Below, in pieces: positions 36,121 through 45,849 of a stretch of DNA of 64,000 bases. Position 1 is the first letter of the stretch. Each line of letters opens with the position of its first letter. The notes beneath the pieces are model-generated. The model did not search any database and was not told the origin of the DNA. It worked only from the letters and a program-made list of their open reading frames with translations. The DNA is from Marinirhabdus sp963793275 (GTDB lineage: Bacteria > Bacteroidota > Bacteroidia > Flavobacteriales > Flavobacteriaceae), in contig CAWBZL010000005.1 of the NCBI GenBank assembly GCA_963793275.1, positions 1 through 64,000 on the forward strand. The letters are read 5' to 3'. The position numbers and the translations under genes are program-made.

Positions 36121-37593
36121 ATGAGACTTTTTACATTTTATTTCTCCGTTCTAATTTTAAGTTATACCACAGCCTTAGCGCAAACCTATACTACTCCAAA
36201 TACGGGAGTAGACTGGACGCTGGTAGATATCGCAAACGCAAGTCCATCTACTATAGCGGTTAATGGAAATGAATATACCCTTCAGGAAAATTTGGTTATT
36301 GCCGAAAATGACAAATTAAGAATAGACACCAATGCTGTTGTCTTAATCGAAGATGCTCTTTTAATCACTGTGTTCGGCGAATTTGATGTAACGGCAAACG
36401 AGTCTGAATTTCTGTCGGCAACTGTTGGTTTACCTTACGAAGGCTTTCGTTTTGAAGAATCTTCAGTAATAAACATTCAAAATGCGACCATCAAAAGCGG
36501 TGGTGGATTAAGAGTGCTCACTGAGGACTTTACGCTCACTAATTGTTTAATTTCTGAAAACGTAGAAGGCGGTGTAACTACAGGTGCGGTAATATCGCTA
36601 TCACGAGGGGCACCTCAAATAATCAATAATGAAATAACATTTAATGAGTTGCCCGCTATTGGTTCTTCCGCAAATTCTGAAGTTTCTGCAACTATTTCGG
36701 GTAACTATATAGAAGGAAACAATAGTGTAAATTCGAATAGACCTCAGATAAATTTAGGAACCACAAGCACAACCCAAGATCTTCAAATTACAAATAATAT
36801 TATTATTGGCGACCCACTGTATACACAAGTAGGCGGCATCGCAGTAGCGAATCTTGTAGGTGGCAGTATTAGAGCTGTTATTTCTGGTAATGAAATTAGG
36901 GACAATAGATATGGTATCACAATTGTAGGTGGTAATGCAGTCGTTGAAATTTCTAATAATTTGATTGAAGACAATAATACCCAAGCTGATCCAAATCTTG
37001 GAGGAAGTGGTATCAATGTGAATTCACCTACAAATAATGTTGAAATTACAGCCTTTTCCAATGAAATCCGAAGAAATTTATGGGGTATCACGCTGCAAGG
37101 AGAAGCTTCGATCAATTTGGGGGATACAGCGAACAATGCAGGTGAAAATGTTTTTTCTGAAAATGGCAATAATGGCGAAATCTTTGCGCTTTATAACAAT
37201 ACGCCCAACACCATTTCTGCATTGCAAAATTGCTGGGTGGAAGGAGAGGTGAATACACTGGCACTGGCCGAAAGTGTTATTTTTCATCAACCGGATGATG
37301 CTACTTTAGGTGAAGTTTTATTTGACCCTGTAGGTTGTATCGTGTTAGGTGTTTCTCAAAATAATCTTGAAAATTTCAGTATGTACCCAAACCCAACAAA
37401 TAATACCCTGAATTTTACGACGGGATATTCAATGAATACTGTTGAAATATTCACTACCCAAGGAGTTTCGGTATGGAAAAAAGAACTTCTGGATACCCAG
37501 AATGAACTAACATTTCAACTTGCTTCGGGAATATATTTTATTAGGTTTACAGCGAATGAGGGTGAGATTACCAGAAAATTGCTAATTGACTGA
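36121..37593 (+). CDS. Secreted right-handed beta-helix protein with T9SS sorting domain
   Basis: A signal peptide (LFTFYFSVLILSYTTALA) is followed by repeated short strand turns with Asn/Ile/Ser patterns (ISGNEIRDNRYGITIVGGN, IEDNNTQADPNL), the parallel beta-helix pattern (Beta_helix / NosD-like). The last 75 residues (NFSMYPNPTNNTLNF ... GIYFIRFTANEGEITRKLL) are a type A T9SS sorting domain for outer-membrane export. It is 490 residues long. The substrate is unknown; polysaccharide binding or cleavage would be typical. A TATTTTTG box at 36092-36099 lies 21 bases before the ATG. Confidence 0.85.
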   Translation: MRLFTFYFSVLILSYTTALAQTYTTPNTGVDWTLVDIANASPSTIAVNGNEYTLQENLVIAENDKLRIDTNAVVLIEDALLITVFGEFDVTANESEFLSATVGLPYEGFRFEESSVINIQNATIKSGGGLRVLTEDFTLTNCLISENVEGGVTTGAVISLSRGAPQIINNEITFNELPAIGSSANSEVSATISGNYIEGNNSVNSNRPQINLGTTSTTQDLQITNNIIIGDPLYTQVGGIAVANLVGGSIRAVISGNEIRDNRYGITIVGGNAVVEISNNLIEDNNTQADPNLGGSGINVNSPTNNVEITAFSNEIRRNLWGITLQGEASINLGDTANNAGENVFSENGNNGEIFALYNNTPNTISALQNCWVEGEVNTLALAESVIFHQPDDATLGEVLFDPVGCIVLGVSQNNLENFSMYPNPTNNTLNFTTGYSMNTVEIFTTQGVSVWKKELLDTQNELTFQLASGIYFIRFTANEGEITRKLLID

Positions 37594-37613
37594 TACTCCG
37601 TGAACCGCAGGTT

Positions 37614-38843
37614 TTGAAAAACAACTATGACATTTTAATTTTAGGAGGGGGAGCCGCTGGATTTTTTACTGCAATTAATGCGGCAAAACTAAACCCCAAC
37701 CTAAGTATCGCCATTTTGGAGCGAGGCAAGGAAGTGCTTACCAAGGTTAAAATTTCGGGCGGAGGGCGTTGTAATGTTACCCACGCACAGTTTATACCCA
37801 GTGAACTTTCTACAAATTATCCACGAGGCGAAAAAGAATTGTTAGGACCTTTCCATAGTTTCATGACCGGGGATACTATTGCTTGGTTTGAGGAAAGAGG
37901 TGTGACTTTAAAAATTGAAGATGACGGCAGAATGTTTCCCACGAGTGACAGCTCCCAAACTATTATAGATTGTTTTATAACTGAAACCGAACGGTTAAAG
38001 ATAGCTGTTTTAAAAGGGCAAGCTGTAAAAGCAATTTTGAAAGAAGCAGAAGCATTTAAAGTTGTCACTACTTCTGAAGAATTTGTCACAAAGAAACTGG
38101 TTGTCGCAACAGGTAGTAATCCAAAAGTGTGGAAATTGCTTGAGAAATTGGGACATACTATTGTGCCGCCAGTACCTTCGTTATTTACATTTAATATAAA
38201 AGACGAACGCATTTCAGAATTGCCAGGGTTGTCAACTCATGCTGCTGTTGAAGTTCTTTCCGAACATGGAAAAGTGTTGCTTAGTAGCGAAGGTCCATTA
38301 TTAATAACCCATTGGGGAATGAGTGGTCCCGCTATTTTAAAACTTTCTGCCTGGGGAGCACGGTTGCTGGAGCCAACAAATTATCATTTTGAGATCAATG
38401 TTAACTGGCTGCAGTATCTTTCGGCAGCGGAGGCGCTGGAGCAACTACTGGAGCTGAAACTTCAGAACCCGAAGCAAACACTTCAAAAATATGCACAGTT
38501 TGAGTTGCCAAAGCGGTTATGGAAAAGCTTACTAAAAGCGTCAGCAATTTCAGCAACACAAATTTGGGCAGATGTGACAAAAAAGCAGCTCATCACGATT
38601 TCAGAAACACTTACGCAGAGTGTTTTCAAAGTAGAAGGGAAGAGCACTTTTAAAGAAGAATTTGTAACTGCAGGCGGCGTGAAGTTAAAGGAAGTAAACT
38701 TTAAAAATTTTGAAAGTAAACTACATGCTAATCTGTTTTTTGCGGGCGAAGTACTTAATATAGATGCTATTACGGGCGGATTTAATTTTCAGAATGCCTG
38801 GACGGGCGGGTATATCGTGGCGCAAAGTTTGGGAAATAATTAA
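37614..38843 (+). CDS. HI0933-family NAD(P)/FAD-dependent oxidoreductase
   Basis: The protein (409 residues) opens with a Rossmann FAD-binding motif (ILGGGAAGFFTAI, residues about 9-21) and has KISGGGRCNVTH near residue 45 and ITGGFNFQNAWTGGYIVAQ at the C-terminus. These are the landmarks of the HI0933-like (YhiN) flavoprotein family. TTG 37614 appears to be the start; no in-frame ATG is nearby, and the KNNYDILILGGG start fits the family. The reaction in this family is unknown. The preceding gene stops 20 bases upstream. Confidence 0.9.
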   Translation: MKNNYDILILGGGAAGFFTAINAAKLNPNLSIAILERGKEVLTKVKISGGGRCNVTHAQFIPSELSTNYPRGEKELLGPFHSFMTGDTIAWFEERGVTLKIEDDGRMFPTSDSSQTIIDCFITETERLKIAVLKGQAVKAILKEAEAFKVVTTSEEFVTKKLVVATGSNPKVWKLLEKLGHTIVPPVPSLFTFNIKDERISELPGLSTHAAVEVLSEHGKVLLSSEGPLLITHWGMSGPAILKLSAWGARLLEPTNYHFEINVNWLQYLSAAEALEQLLELKLQNPKQTLQKYAQFELPKRLWKSLLKASAISATQIWADVTKKQLITISETLTQSVFKVEGKSTFKEEFVTAGGVKLKEVNFKNFESKLHANLFFAGEVLNIDAITGGFNFQNAWTGGYIVAQSLGNN

Positions 38844-38878
38844 AATAGTAATACTTGCCATAATTGTACCTTTAGGAT

Positions 38879-39286
38879 ATGAAATATATGTTCTTAATTA
38901 TTTTATTACCTTTTATTATGGATGCACAGGATTTACAAAAACACCAATGGAAAAACCGAATTATTGTAGTTTTTTCATCTGGTTCCGAAAACAAAGAAGC
39001 TAAAGAACAACTGGATATACTAAAAACCGATGTGGCAGCATTGAAAGAACGAAAATTAGTTGTGTATCACATCACAAATTCTGGATATACCGTAGATTTT
39101 GGTGAAGAAATTTCAGCACTTAAAAATACTGAAAATTCCATACGAAGTTTTAAGGTTGTATTAATTGGATTAGATGGTACCGAAAAATTCAGTGCGACCC
39201 AAGTGGAGAGGCCTGAAAAATTCTTCCGTTTGATAGATTCCATGCCTATGAGGCAAGCAGAGATAAAGAGAAAAAACGAAGAATGA
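38879..39286 (+). CDS. DUF4174 domain protein
   Basis: The 135-residue protein has a short N-terminal hydrophobic stretch (MKYMFLIILLPFIM) and a thioredoxin-like body: WKNRIIVVFSSGSENKEAKE, and later RSFKVVLIGLDGTEKFSATQ. This matches DUF4174, small secreted or membrane-associated proteins of unknown function. Its stop overlaps the ATG of the next gene by 4 bases (ATGA type). Confidence 0.75.
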   Translation: MKYMFLIILLPFIMDAQDLQKHQWKNRIIVVFSSGSENKEAKEQLDILKTDVAALKERKLVVYHITNSGYTVDFGEEISALKNTENSIRSFKVVLIGLDGTEKFSATQVERPEKFFRLIDSMPMRQAEIKRKNEE

Positions 39287-39839
39287 CAACACAATTAAAA
39301 GCAGCGTTTCTCCGCGGTATCAATGTTGGCGGTCATAAAAAATTTTTAAAGGCGGATCAATTAAAAATGGCAAAACAATTAGGGCTTAAAGATCCTCAGC
39401 TCTATTTACACACAGGCAATTGGGTGTTTTCTTCGGAAGATAGCACGGCAATTATTTCAGAGAAAATTTCGGTAGCCATAGAAAAAGAATATGGTTGGGA
39501 TGTCCCGGTATTAGTTTTAAAAGCTTCAGAAGTAGAACGCATATTTAATAAGTGCCCCTTTTCCGAAGCAACATAAGAAAAAAGCTATTTCACTTTATTG
39601 GATGCCAAACCACAAGCAGAACACGCATTAGCTTAAAAAAGTATTCATCTACCCTTGAAGAATTTCATATAACAGATAGTTGTATTTATTTTTATCCTGT
39701 GATGGGGGCTGGCAAATCAAAAATGAGCAACAACTTTTTTGAGAACAAACTAAAGGTGACCGCAACCTCACGAAATTATAGAACTATTGAAAAAATTGTG
39801 GAGATAACTACCATTTTTCGATTTTTAATAAGTACATAG
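39283..39839 (+). pseudogene. DUF1697 family protein, frameshifted twice
   Basis: The N-terminal half (AAFLRGINVGGHKKFLKADQ, then TGNWVFSS) is a typical DUF1697 start and stops early after 97 residues near FSEAT. The remainder (YFTLLDAKPQAEHALA, then FYPVMGAGKSKMSNNFFENK, and TATSRNYRTIEKIVEI, the usual family motif near the end) lies in other frames. Removing one base near 39574 and one more between 39577 and 39635 gives a 184-residue protein, the usual length. No function is assigned to the family. Confidence 0.7.
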
Positions 39840-39843
39840 TTTA

Positions 39844-40707
39844 CTAACAACCCTCTATAGAGGTAATAAAATAACGACTACCATTTAGAAAGGTATTTTC
39901 AGAGTCGTTAACAGTTAGCTCATATTCTTTTACGTACCCATTCATAAATGAAAGTAGCAACCATGTGCTGCCATTGTTAGATTTGATAAGATAGCTCCCA
40001 GTTGTATTTTCGTTGGAGTTGACCCCTCCAAAACCGGCATCGATATCAAAACTTGCCTGGGAATTTGAATAATATTTAAAAGTGCCATCCGTACATAAAT
40101 CTATGTTGGTAACATCTGAAATTCCCGAAGAACCGCCATTAGCATCTCTGCTGCTGGTTGTGTTCATATATTTTAATCGTTTGCCCACAATCCTATTATT
40201 CCAAAATTCTGTGCGATCTGGTATCTCAACATTATAAAAGGTAACCGATTGTGCTAGTTTTTTTGCTTCAGCGCTGTGTTGTTCTATAAATGCATCGGTT
40301 TCAGTAACCATTAAAATACTCATCCCACTCCCCACACTATTGTGCAATCCAATAGCAAATGCTTTTACCGATGCTTCGTTATAGCGGCCTGTGTAGAATA
40401 CTTCAATTTTATCTTCAGAGATCACTATACTAGTTTCTTCTGGCTCTAGATATAAACCTTCCTCCACGATAGGCATGGTTGCTTGTTGTTTGAGCTGTCC
40501 TAAACTTTCAGAGTTATTTGAAAATAATACCATAAATCCTGGTATAGAAGTATGTCCCAAAATTATTCGGTCCTCCAGTTGCTGTCCGGTCCAACCAGAT
40601 GGTATGGTAAAACGGAGGCCAAGTTCTGGAAAATCTACTTGTTGGGGTTGCCCTTGTAGCATAGTAATATTTATGATTATGATAAATAGCGTAGCTATAA
40701 TTTTCAT
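39844..40707 (-). CDS. Secreted protein of unknown function (287 aa)
   Basis: It has a signal peptide (IIATLFIIIINITMLQGQ), a first domain (residues about 25-165) with RFTIPSGWTGQQLEDRIILG, and a C-terminal part rich in Gly, Ser and Tyr with YYSNSQASFDIDAGFGG and LLSFMNGYVKEYELTV. The start overlaps the stop of the S74 protein gene by 4 bases, so the two are translationally coupled. No family is recognised with confidence. Confidence 0.65.
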   Translation of the reverse strand: MKIIATLFIIIINITMLQGQPQQVDFPELGLRFTIPSGWTGQQLEDRIILGHTSIPGFMVLFSNNSESLGQLKQQATMPIVEEGLYLEPEETSIVISEDKIEVFYTGRYNEASVKAFAIGLHNSVGSGMSILMVTETDAFIEQHSAEAKKLAQSVTFYNVEIPDRTEFWNNRIVGKRLKYMNTTSSRDANGGSSGISDVTNIDLCTDGTFKYYSNSQASFDIDAGFGGVNSNENTTGSYLIKSNNGSTWLLLSFMNGYVKEYELTVNDSENTFLNGSRYFITSIEGC

Positions 40708-42389
40708 TTGCTTCGTCGCGTTTTTAAGAGTGCTTTAATTTCAAATAATTCTTCTTGTTGTTTCTGTAGGAGTTCTTTTAGAGTGTTAATTTCTAACTGC
40801 TGTTCCTGAATAGCTTTAATTGCCAAAACCCCAAAACCGCTATAATCCAAGGTGTAATTACCTTTATCTTCGTCGGGTATTTTTACTAAACTTGGAAATA
40901 AAGCTTCAACATCCTGTGCTATGAATCCTATGTGTTTTGTGGAATCCTTTTGTGAAATAAAATTATAGTCAACGACCTCTAATTCTACTATTTTAGCTAA
41001 GACTGATGCTAAAGGTTGTATGTTTTTCTTTCGATTTCTATCTGAAATAGCAGAATAAACTCCGGAAACGTCATCAAAATTTCCAACATTCATTCCATTA
41101 AAAAAAAGGGCCAATGTATTTGTGTTCCATTGGTGGTATATCCTCCATTGATCTGTATCCACCGCGTTTCGAAGAATAAGGCCTTGTGTTGCGGAGCCGG
41201 TAGGATGATTTAAAAGTAAAGAGCCATTGTTTATCGAGTAAGCACCGCCGTTACTAAACTCAAACAACGCACTTCCACCCAGACCATTAATAACCATTTT
41301 GTTTGCTACACCGTTTCCTCTTCCGTCATACTCAATACTCATGCCTCCATTTAAGTTGGTGTCTGCAGTTTCATTGAATAGTAAAATTGGGCGATTAGAA
41401 TCGCTTGATGTTAAGGTTGCTACTATATCCTGTATTCCTTCAGCTTCGGTACCGTTCACTTCTAAAGCTGTTCCAGGTGTTTGGGTGCCAATGCCCAAAC
41501 GACCATTGATACCCACGATGTCAGTATCAAACTCACCATATATCAAGGGTGTGGTACTATCTGAGTTTTCTATATAAAGTCTATTGCTATTGGTTTCATT
41601 CTTGCCAGCTCGGTAACCAATTGATACATTATAATTTAAATCTGCGAAAAAACTGCCCGATTGAAACCCAATAGAAACATTACCAATTCCGGTTTCATTT
41701 GCCACTAAACTTCCATACCCGAATGCCGAGTTTTGATCACCTGTGGTATTTGAGTATAAACTGAACGCTCCAACACCTGTATTCGAAGATCCATTCGTGT
41801 TTGAAAATAAACTCGCACCACCCAAACCTGTGTTGTAAGACCCCACCACATTATCGTGTAAAGATGCAATACCTACGGCAGTATTGGAATCACCAGTAGT
41901 GTTTGAATATAAACTTTTTACCCCTATGCCTACATTGCTATGCCCGTTCAAATTGTTATTCATACTTTCTAATCCTATCCCTACATTTAGGTTCGAGGTT
42001 CCATCATCGTTTGATCCTGCCGCTACTCCTAAAAAAATTGAAGAACCATTATCTGTACCGTCATTATCACTTTTCCCGTCAATCAAATCATTAATTTTTT
42101 TAGCACCTCTTGCCCTGACCCAGGATGTTGTCCCGTTGTCCCAATAATAAAATCCCTTCGATACAGTTCCAGCACCTGTTGCAAAAACCAACATGCCATC
42201 CTGTCCTACTGTTGGGTTGATTGTAGGGTATTCATCAATTTTTGGGATTAAAAGTCCATCGGTAGGGTTGGGGTTCAACGGGTTGGATGTTTTTATTTCT
42301 AAAAGTGCATTTGGGGTTGTTGTGTTTATTCCCACTTGCGCCTGCAATAGGTTTGAAGCAATTAAAAACAAGAATATAAAAGGTTTCAT
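40704..42389 (-). CDS. Secreted tail-fibre-like protein with S74 chaperone domain
   Basis: The 561-residue protein has a signal peptide (IFLFLIASNLLQAQ). From residues about 105 to 270 it carries short repeats such as GVGAFSLYSNTTGD and GIGLESMNNNLNGHSN, recalling YadA/adhesin head repeats. The C-terminal part (about 445-545) is a peptidase S74 intramolecular chaperone: SDRNRKKNIQPL, KHIGFIAQDVEALFPSLV, LAIKAIQEQQLEI, then a coiled coil. This set is common in large Bacteroidota surface fibres, where S74 cleaves itself after trimer folding. A role as cell-surface fibre is inferred. Confidence 0.85.
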   Translation of the reverse strand: MKPFIFLFLIASNLLQAQVGINTTTPNALLEIKTSNPLNPNPTDGLLIPKIDEYPTINPTVGQDGMLVFATGAGTVSKGFYYWDNGTTSWVRARGAKKINDLIDGKSDNDGTDNGSSIFLGVAAGSNDDGTSNLNVGIGLESMNNNLNGHSNVGIGVKSLYSNTTGDSNTAVGIASLHDNVVGSYNTGLGGASLFSNTNGSSNTGVGAFSLYSNTTGDQNSAFGYGSLVANETGIGNVSIGFQSGSFFADLNYNVSIGYRAGKNETNSNRLYIENSDSTTPLIYGEFDTDIVGINGRLGIGTQTPGTALEVNGTEAEGIQDIVATLTSSDSNRPILLFNETADTNLNGGMSIEYDGRGNGVANKMVINGLGGSALFEFSNGGAYSINNGSLLLNHPTGSATQGLILRNAVDTDQWRIYHQWNTNTLALFFNGMNVGNFDDVSGVYSAISDRNRKKNIQPLASVLAKIVELEVVDYNFISQKDSTKHIGFIAQDVEALFPSLVKIPDEDKGNYTLDYSGFGVLAIKAIQEQQLEINTLKELLQKQQEELFEIKALLKTRRSK

Positions 42390-42519
42390 AAGTTGTGTTT
42401 TATAAGCATAAGTAGGTTAAATGTTGCTGTATAAATAGTAGTAGATTTTAGGAGTTACAAAACTAAGTAGTGGAAAGGTTTTGCATGTCCTGAAACTTCA
42501 GGTAGTGTAGATTGTTGGA

Positions 42520-43629
42520 CTAATTGCTATGCTTTTTCTTGTACGCTGATGGGGTAAGTCCTGTGACTTTTTTAAAAGTAGCGTTAAAAGAAGACTTGCT
42601 GCTAAAACCCGCTTCCAGACCAATGGCAACCAAGGTGTAGTTGTGAAAATCTGGGTTTAGCAAATAGGATTTTGCCTCTTCTGTTCTTAATTTGTTGAGG
42701 TATTCTTTAAAAGAAATCCCTATTTCACTATTAAATATTTTGGACACATACCCTTTACTTAATTGCATTTTTTCAGCAAGGGATTCCAGGCTTATGGAAG
42801 CATCCAAAAAGTTTTTTTCTTCAACCAAAAATTGTTCAATATATAGGATATGCTCGTTTTTAGATTTTTCAACTGAAATAGGTGTTAGGGCATCGGTTAC
42901 TTTTCGAATGCTCTTTCGCTCTTCTTGAATTCCAAATTTATAAATACCAACATGGCCTAACCAATAAATAATAATGGACAAAAGAATCCATAGCGGGTAG
43001 TAATAAGAACTTTCATAACCGCCACCGAAAGCTATTTCTGAAGCGGCCCAAAGTAGCGTAGAAAATAACTGAACAATTAATATAACTTTAAACCACTTTA
43101 ATTGCGGTTTTCTTTCAACTAAGGAGAAGTTTGTTTTTTTCTGATAGATATAAAGAATGTATAGCAGGTAGAAAATCACTATACTACCATACACCATGGC
43201 TACATATTCTCCCCAAGAAGGTATTTGATCTAAAAAGACAGAATACCCAGAGAGCTTATTATTAAAAACGAGTTGATACTTATAGAACAAGGCCAAGAGG
43301 AGAACACAGCCAAAGGGAAAAAACAAAATCCAACTATTTTTAAGGAAAAAATGTTTCTTTTCTATAAGGGTAAGTCCGTATAATAATAATAATGGTGGCA
43401 TACAAAGCGCAAAGGGAAGTTGATAAATATCGTAGAAAACAACGGGATTAATCAATCCTATATCCAGGAGATAGTATTGTAGGTTGCTCAATGAGTAAAT
43501 TACAATTAGCGCAATTAAATAGTACGTACTCTTTGCACGGTATTTTTTTGAAAACAACCAGATAAAAGCGAATACAAAGCCTTGTATAACGCCAGCTAAA
43601 ATAAGACTGTTAAATAGGTTGAAGTTCAA
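42520..43629 (-). CDS. AraC-family regulator with seven-helix membrane domain
   Basis: The 369-residue protein has seven hydrophobic segments in its first 240 residues (LILAGVIQGFVFAFIWLF first) and a cytoplasmic AraC/XylS domain at about 265-369: SISLESLAEKMQLSKGYVSK, YTLVAIGLEAGFSSKSSFNA, TGLTPSAYKKK. This is the Bacteroidota membrane-bound HTH_18 architecture, thought to sense signals at the membrane. Its target is not evident. It lies between the S74 gene and the divergent mvaD gene. The promoter region it shares with mvaD holds the TATATTTG box at 43695-43702. Confidence 0.85.
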   Translation of the reverse strand: MNFNLFNSLILAGVIQGFVFAFIWLFSKKYRAKSTYYLIALIVIYSLSNLQYYLLDIGLINPVVFYDIYQLPFALCMPPLLLLYGLTLIEKKHFFLKNSWILFFPFGCVLLLALFYKYQLVFNNKLSGYSVFLDQIPSWGEYVAMVYGSIVIFYLLYILYIYQKKTNFSLVERKPQLKWFKVILIVQLFSTLLWAASEIAFGGGYESSYYYPLWILLSIIIYWLGHVGIYKFGIQEERKSIRKVTDALTPISVEKSKNEHILYIEQFLVEEKNFLDASISLESLAEKMQLSKGYVSKIFNSEIGISFKEYLNKLRTEEAKSYLLNPDFHNYTLVAIGLEAGFSSKSSFNATFKKVTGLTPSAYKKKHSN

Positions 43630-43694
43630 TTACAGTAGTTTATCCTTAAATATAATCAAAATACAATTGTTCAAAAGCTGTCTGCCTATTTTCC

Positions 43695-43702
43695 TATATT
43701 TG
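43695..43702 (+). promoter_or_regulatory. -7 box (TATATTTG) of mvaD
   Basis: TATATTTG fits the TAnnTTTG consensus and lies 18 bases before ATG 43721. It lies within the frame that would be open from 43619, which argues that translation of mvaD starts at 43721 (DTSFFIPNTPYKLPV), not at 43619. Confidence 0.5.
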
Positions 43703-43720
43703 TGGTTGAAATTTTACTTG

Positions 43721-44821
43721 ATGGACACCTCTTTTTTTATCCCGAATACCCCATACAAACTTCCTGTCGTTTCTGGGAATTATAAGGTTCAGGCACCTAG
43801 CAATATCGCGTTGGTGAAATACTGGGGAAAATATGGAGAGCAGTTGCCTCAAAATGCTTCGGTGAGTTTTACGCTTTCTGAATGTAGAACTGAAACAACC
43901 CTTCATTTTGAAAAGATATCAAGGTCTGGTGATTTTAACTTTGAAGTATATCTTGATGGAAAGAGAGAAGAGAGTTTTGAGCCAAAAATCAACAATTTCT
44001 TCCAGCGAATTCATCGATATGTTCCTTATTTGAAAGACTATACCTTTAAAATTGAAACTAAAAATACATTTCCGCATAGCAGTGGTATTGCCAGTTCTGC
44101 AAGTGGTTTAGGAGCATTAGCGATGTGTTTAGTACAACTGGAAAAAGAGTTGTGCTCACAAAATAATTTAAAAATTGACGAGGAATATTTCTCAAAAAAA
44201 GCCTCTTTCCTCGCGCGTTTAGGCTCTGGTAGCGCAGCCCGAAGTATAAATGGACCCTTAGTGGTTTGGGGAGAACACCCAGAAATTGATGGGAGTAGTA
44301 ATCTCTTCGGTGTCCAATATGTAGATAGAGTACATAAAAGATTCAGCAACTATCAAGACACAATTCTTTTGGTAGATAAGGGGGAAAAGCAAGTGAGCAG
44401 TACCGTGGGGCACGATTTAATGCAAGACAATCCTTATGCAAAAGCACGTTTTAAAACGGCCAATTCTAATCTTTCTAAACTGATTTCAGTTTTTGAAAGC
44501 GGGGATATTTCAGCCTTTATCGCTATAGTAGAAAGTGAAGCGTTACAACTACACGGGATGATGATGGCCAGCAAGCCGTACTTTATTTTAATGAAGCCCA
44601 ATACGCTCGAAATTATAAATAAAATCTGGAATTTCAGAAGAGAAACCGGAAGCCAGGTATGTTTTACGCTGGATGCTGGGGCAAACGTACATGTGTTGTA
44701 TCCCTATTCAGAAAAAGACACGGTACAAAAATTTATTCGAGAGGAACTAGCCGTTTATTGTAAAAATGGGGAGTTTATTCACGATTTTTGTGGTTTGGGA
44801 GCTTCTATTGTGAATTCTTAA
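43721..44821 (+). CDS. mvaD: Diphosphomevalonate decarboxylase
   Basis: The 366-residue product is a GHMP-superfamily enzyme that converts mevalonate diphosphate to isopentenyl diphosphate, the last step of the classical mevalonate pathway. APSNIALVKYWGKYGEQLPQ near the N-terminus and PHSSGIASSASGLGALAMCL are its signature motifs. SAARSINGPLVVWGEHPE and CFTLDAGANVHVLYP complete the active site. Start 43721 is chosen because of the -7 box at 43695-43702. It stands at the head of a cluster with mevalonate kinase and a UbiA-type prenyltransferase. Confidence 0.9.
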   Translation: MDTSFFIPNTPYKLPVVSGNYKVQAPSNIALVKYWGKYGEQLPQNASVSFTLSECRTETTLHFEKISRSGDFNFEVYLDGKREESFEPKINNFFQRIHRYVPYLKDYTFKIETKNTFPHSSGIASSASGLGALAMCLVQLEKELCSQNNLKIDEEYFSKKASFLARLGSGSAARSINGPLVVWGEHPEIDGSSNLFGVQYVDRVHKRFSNYQDTILLVDKGEKQVSSTVGHDLMQDNPYAKARFKTANSNLSKLISVFESGDISAFIAIVESEALQLHGMMMASKPYFILMKPNTLEIINKIWNFRRETGSQVCFTLDAGANVHVLYPYSEKDTVQKFIREELAVYCKNGEFIHDFCGLGASIVNS

Positions 44822-44899
44822 ACAACTACAACAATCATTATTTCGTATATTTGCACCAACTAGTTAAAAAATTGTACTTTAGTACTATACAAACAAGCT

Positions 44900-45838
44900 A
44901 TGCGCGGTCCCCTTTTCTATTCAAAAATCCTGCTCTTTGGTGAGTACGGGATAATTAAAGACTCGAAAGGTCTCTCTATCCCATATAATTTTTACAATGG
45001 TGCCCTTAAGATTGATGCTCATAAAACGATGAACACACGTAAGAGCAACGACGCGTTAAAGCGTTTTGCTCAATATTTAGAGACATTACAAACGGAGCAA
45101 CCCGAATTGGTAACATTCGACGTAGAAAAATTACATACCGATATTGCAGCTGGTTTGTATTTTGACTCCAGTATCCCAATGGGGTACGGTGTAGGTAGTA
45201 GTGGTGCTTTAGTAGCTGCGGTGTACGACCAATATGCAACTGAAAAAATTACCGTTCTTGAAAATTTAACGCGCGAAAAATTATTGCAATTAAAGAAAAT
45301 ATTTGGTGCCATGGAATCTTTTTTCCACGGAAAATCATCGGGATTGGACCCACTTAATAGTTATTTAAGTCTTCCTATTTTAATTAACAGCCAGGATAGT
45401 ATTGAAAGTGCCAATATTCCTTCTCAAACCGAGAATGGCAAAGGTGCTGTGTTTCTTTTAGATAGCGGTCAAATTGGTGAAACTGCTCCAATGGTGAACA
45501 TTTTTATGGAAAACATGAAGCAGGAAGGGTTTAGAAATATGCTGAAGAACCAGTTTGTAAAACATACCGATGCCTGTGTCCACGATTTTCTGAAAGGAGA
45601 TGTAAAATCGCTCTTTGGAAATGTAAAACAGTTGTCTAAAGTAGTCTTGGATAACTTTAAACCTATGATTCCGCAAGAGTTTCATACGCTTTGGAAAAAA
45701 GGGATAGAGACAAATTCTTATTATCTCAAACTTTGCGGATCTGGAGGTGGAGGCTATATGTTGGGTTTTACCGAAGATATAGACCAAGCCCGTACCCAAC
45801 TTAAAAACTACAATCTGGAAGTGGTTTACAACTTCTAA
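44900..45838 (+). CDS. Mevalonate kinase (GHMP kinase)
   Basis: The 312-residue protein has the three GHMP kinase motifs: KILLFGEYGIIKDSKGLSIP (N-terminus), PMGYGVGSSGALVAAVYDQ (ATP-binding loop, about 92-110) and LCGSGGGGYMLGF near the C-terminus. FHGKSSGLDPLNSY is the mevalonate-kinase-type motif carrying the catalytic Asp. It phosphorylates mevalonate with ATP. It lies 78 bases after mvaD; TATATTTG (44846-44853) stands 46 bases before the ATG, so it may have its own promoter. Confidence 0.85.
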   Translation: MRGPLFYSKILLFGEYGIIKDSKGLSIPYNFYNGALKIDAHKTMNTRKSNDALKRFAQYLETLQTEQPELVTFDVEKLHTDIAAGLYFDSSIPMGYGVGSSGALVAAVYDQYATEKITVLENLTREKLLQLKKIFGAMESFFHGKSSGLDPLNSYLSLPILINSQDSIESANIPSQTENGKGAVFLLDSGQIGETAPMVNIFMENMKQEGFRNMLKNQFVKHTDACVHDFLKGDVKSLFGNVKQLSKVVLDNFKPMIPQEFHTLWKKGIETNSYYLKLCGSGGGGYMLGFTEDIDQARTQLKNYNLEVVYNF

Positions 45839-45849
45839 ATTTTATTTAC

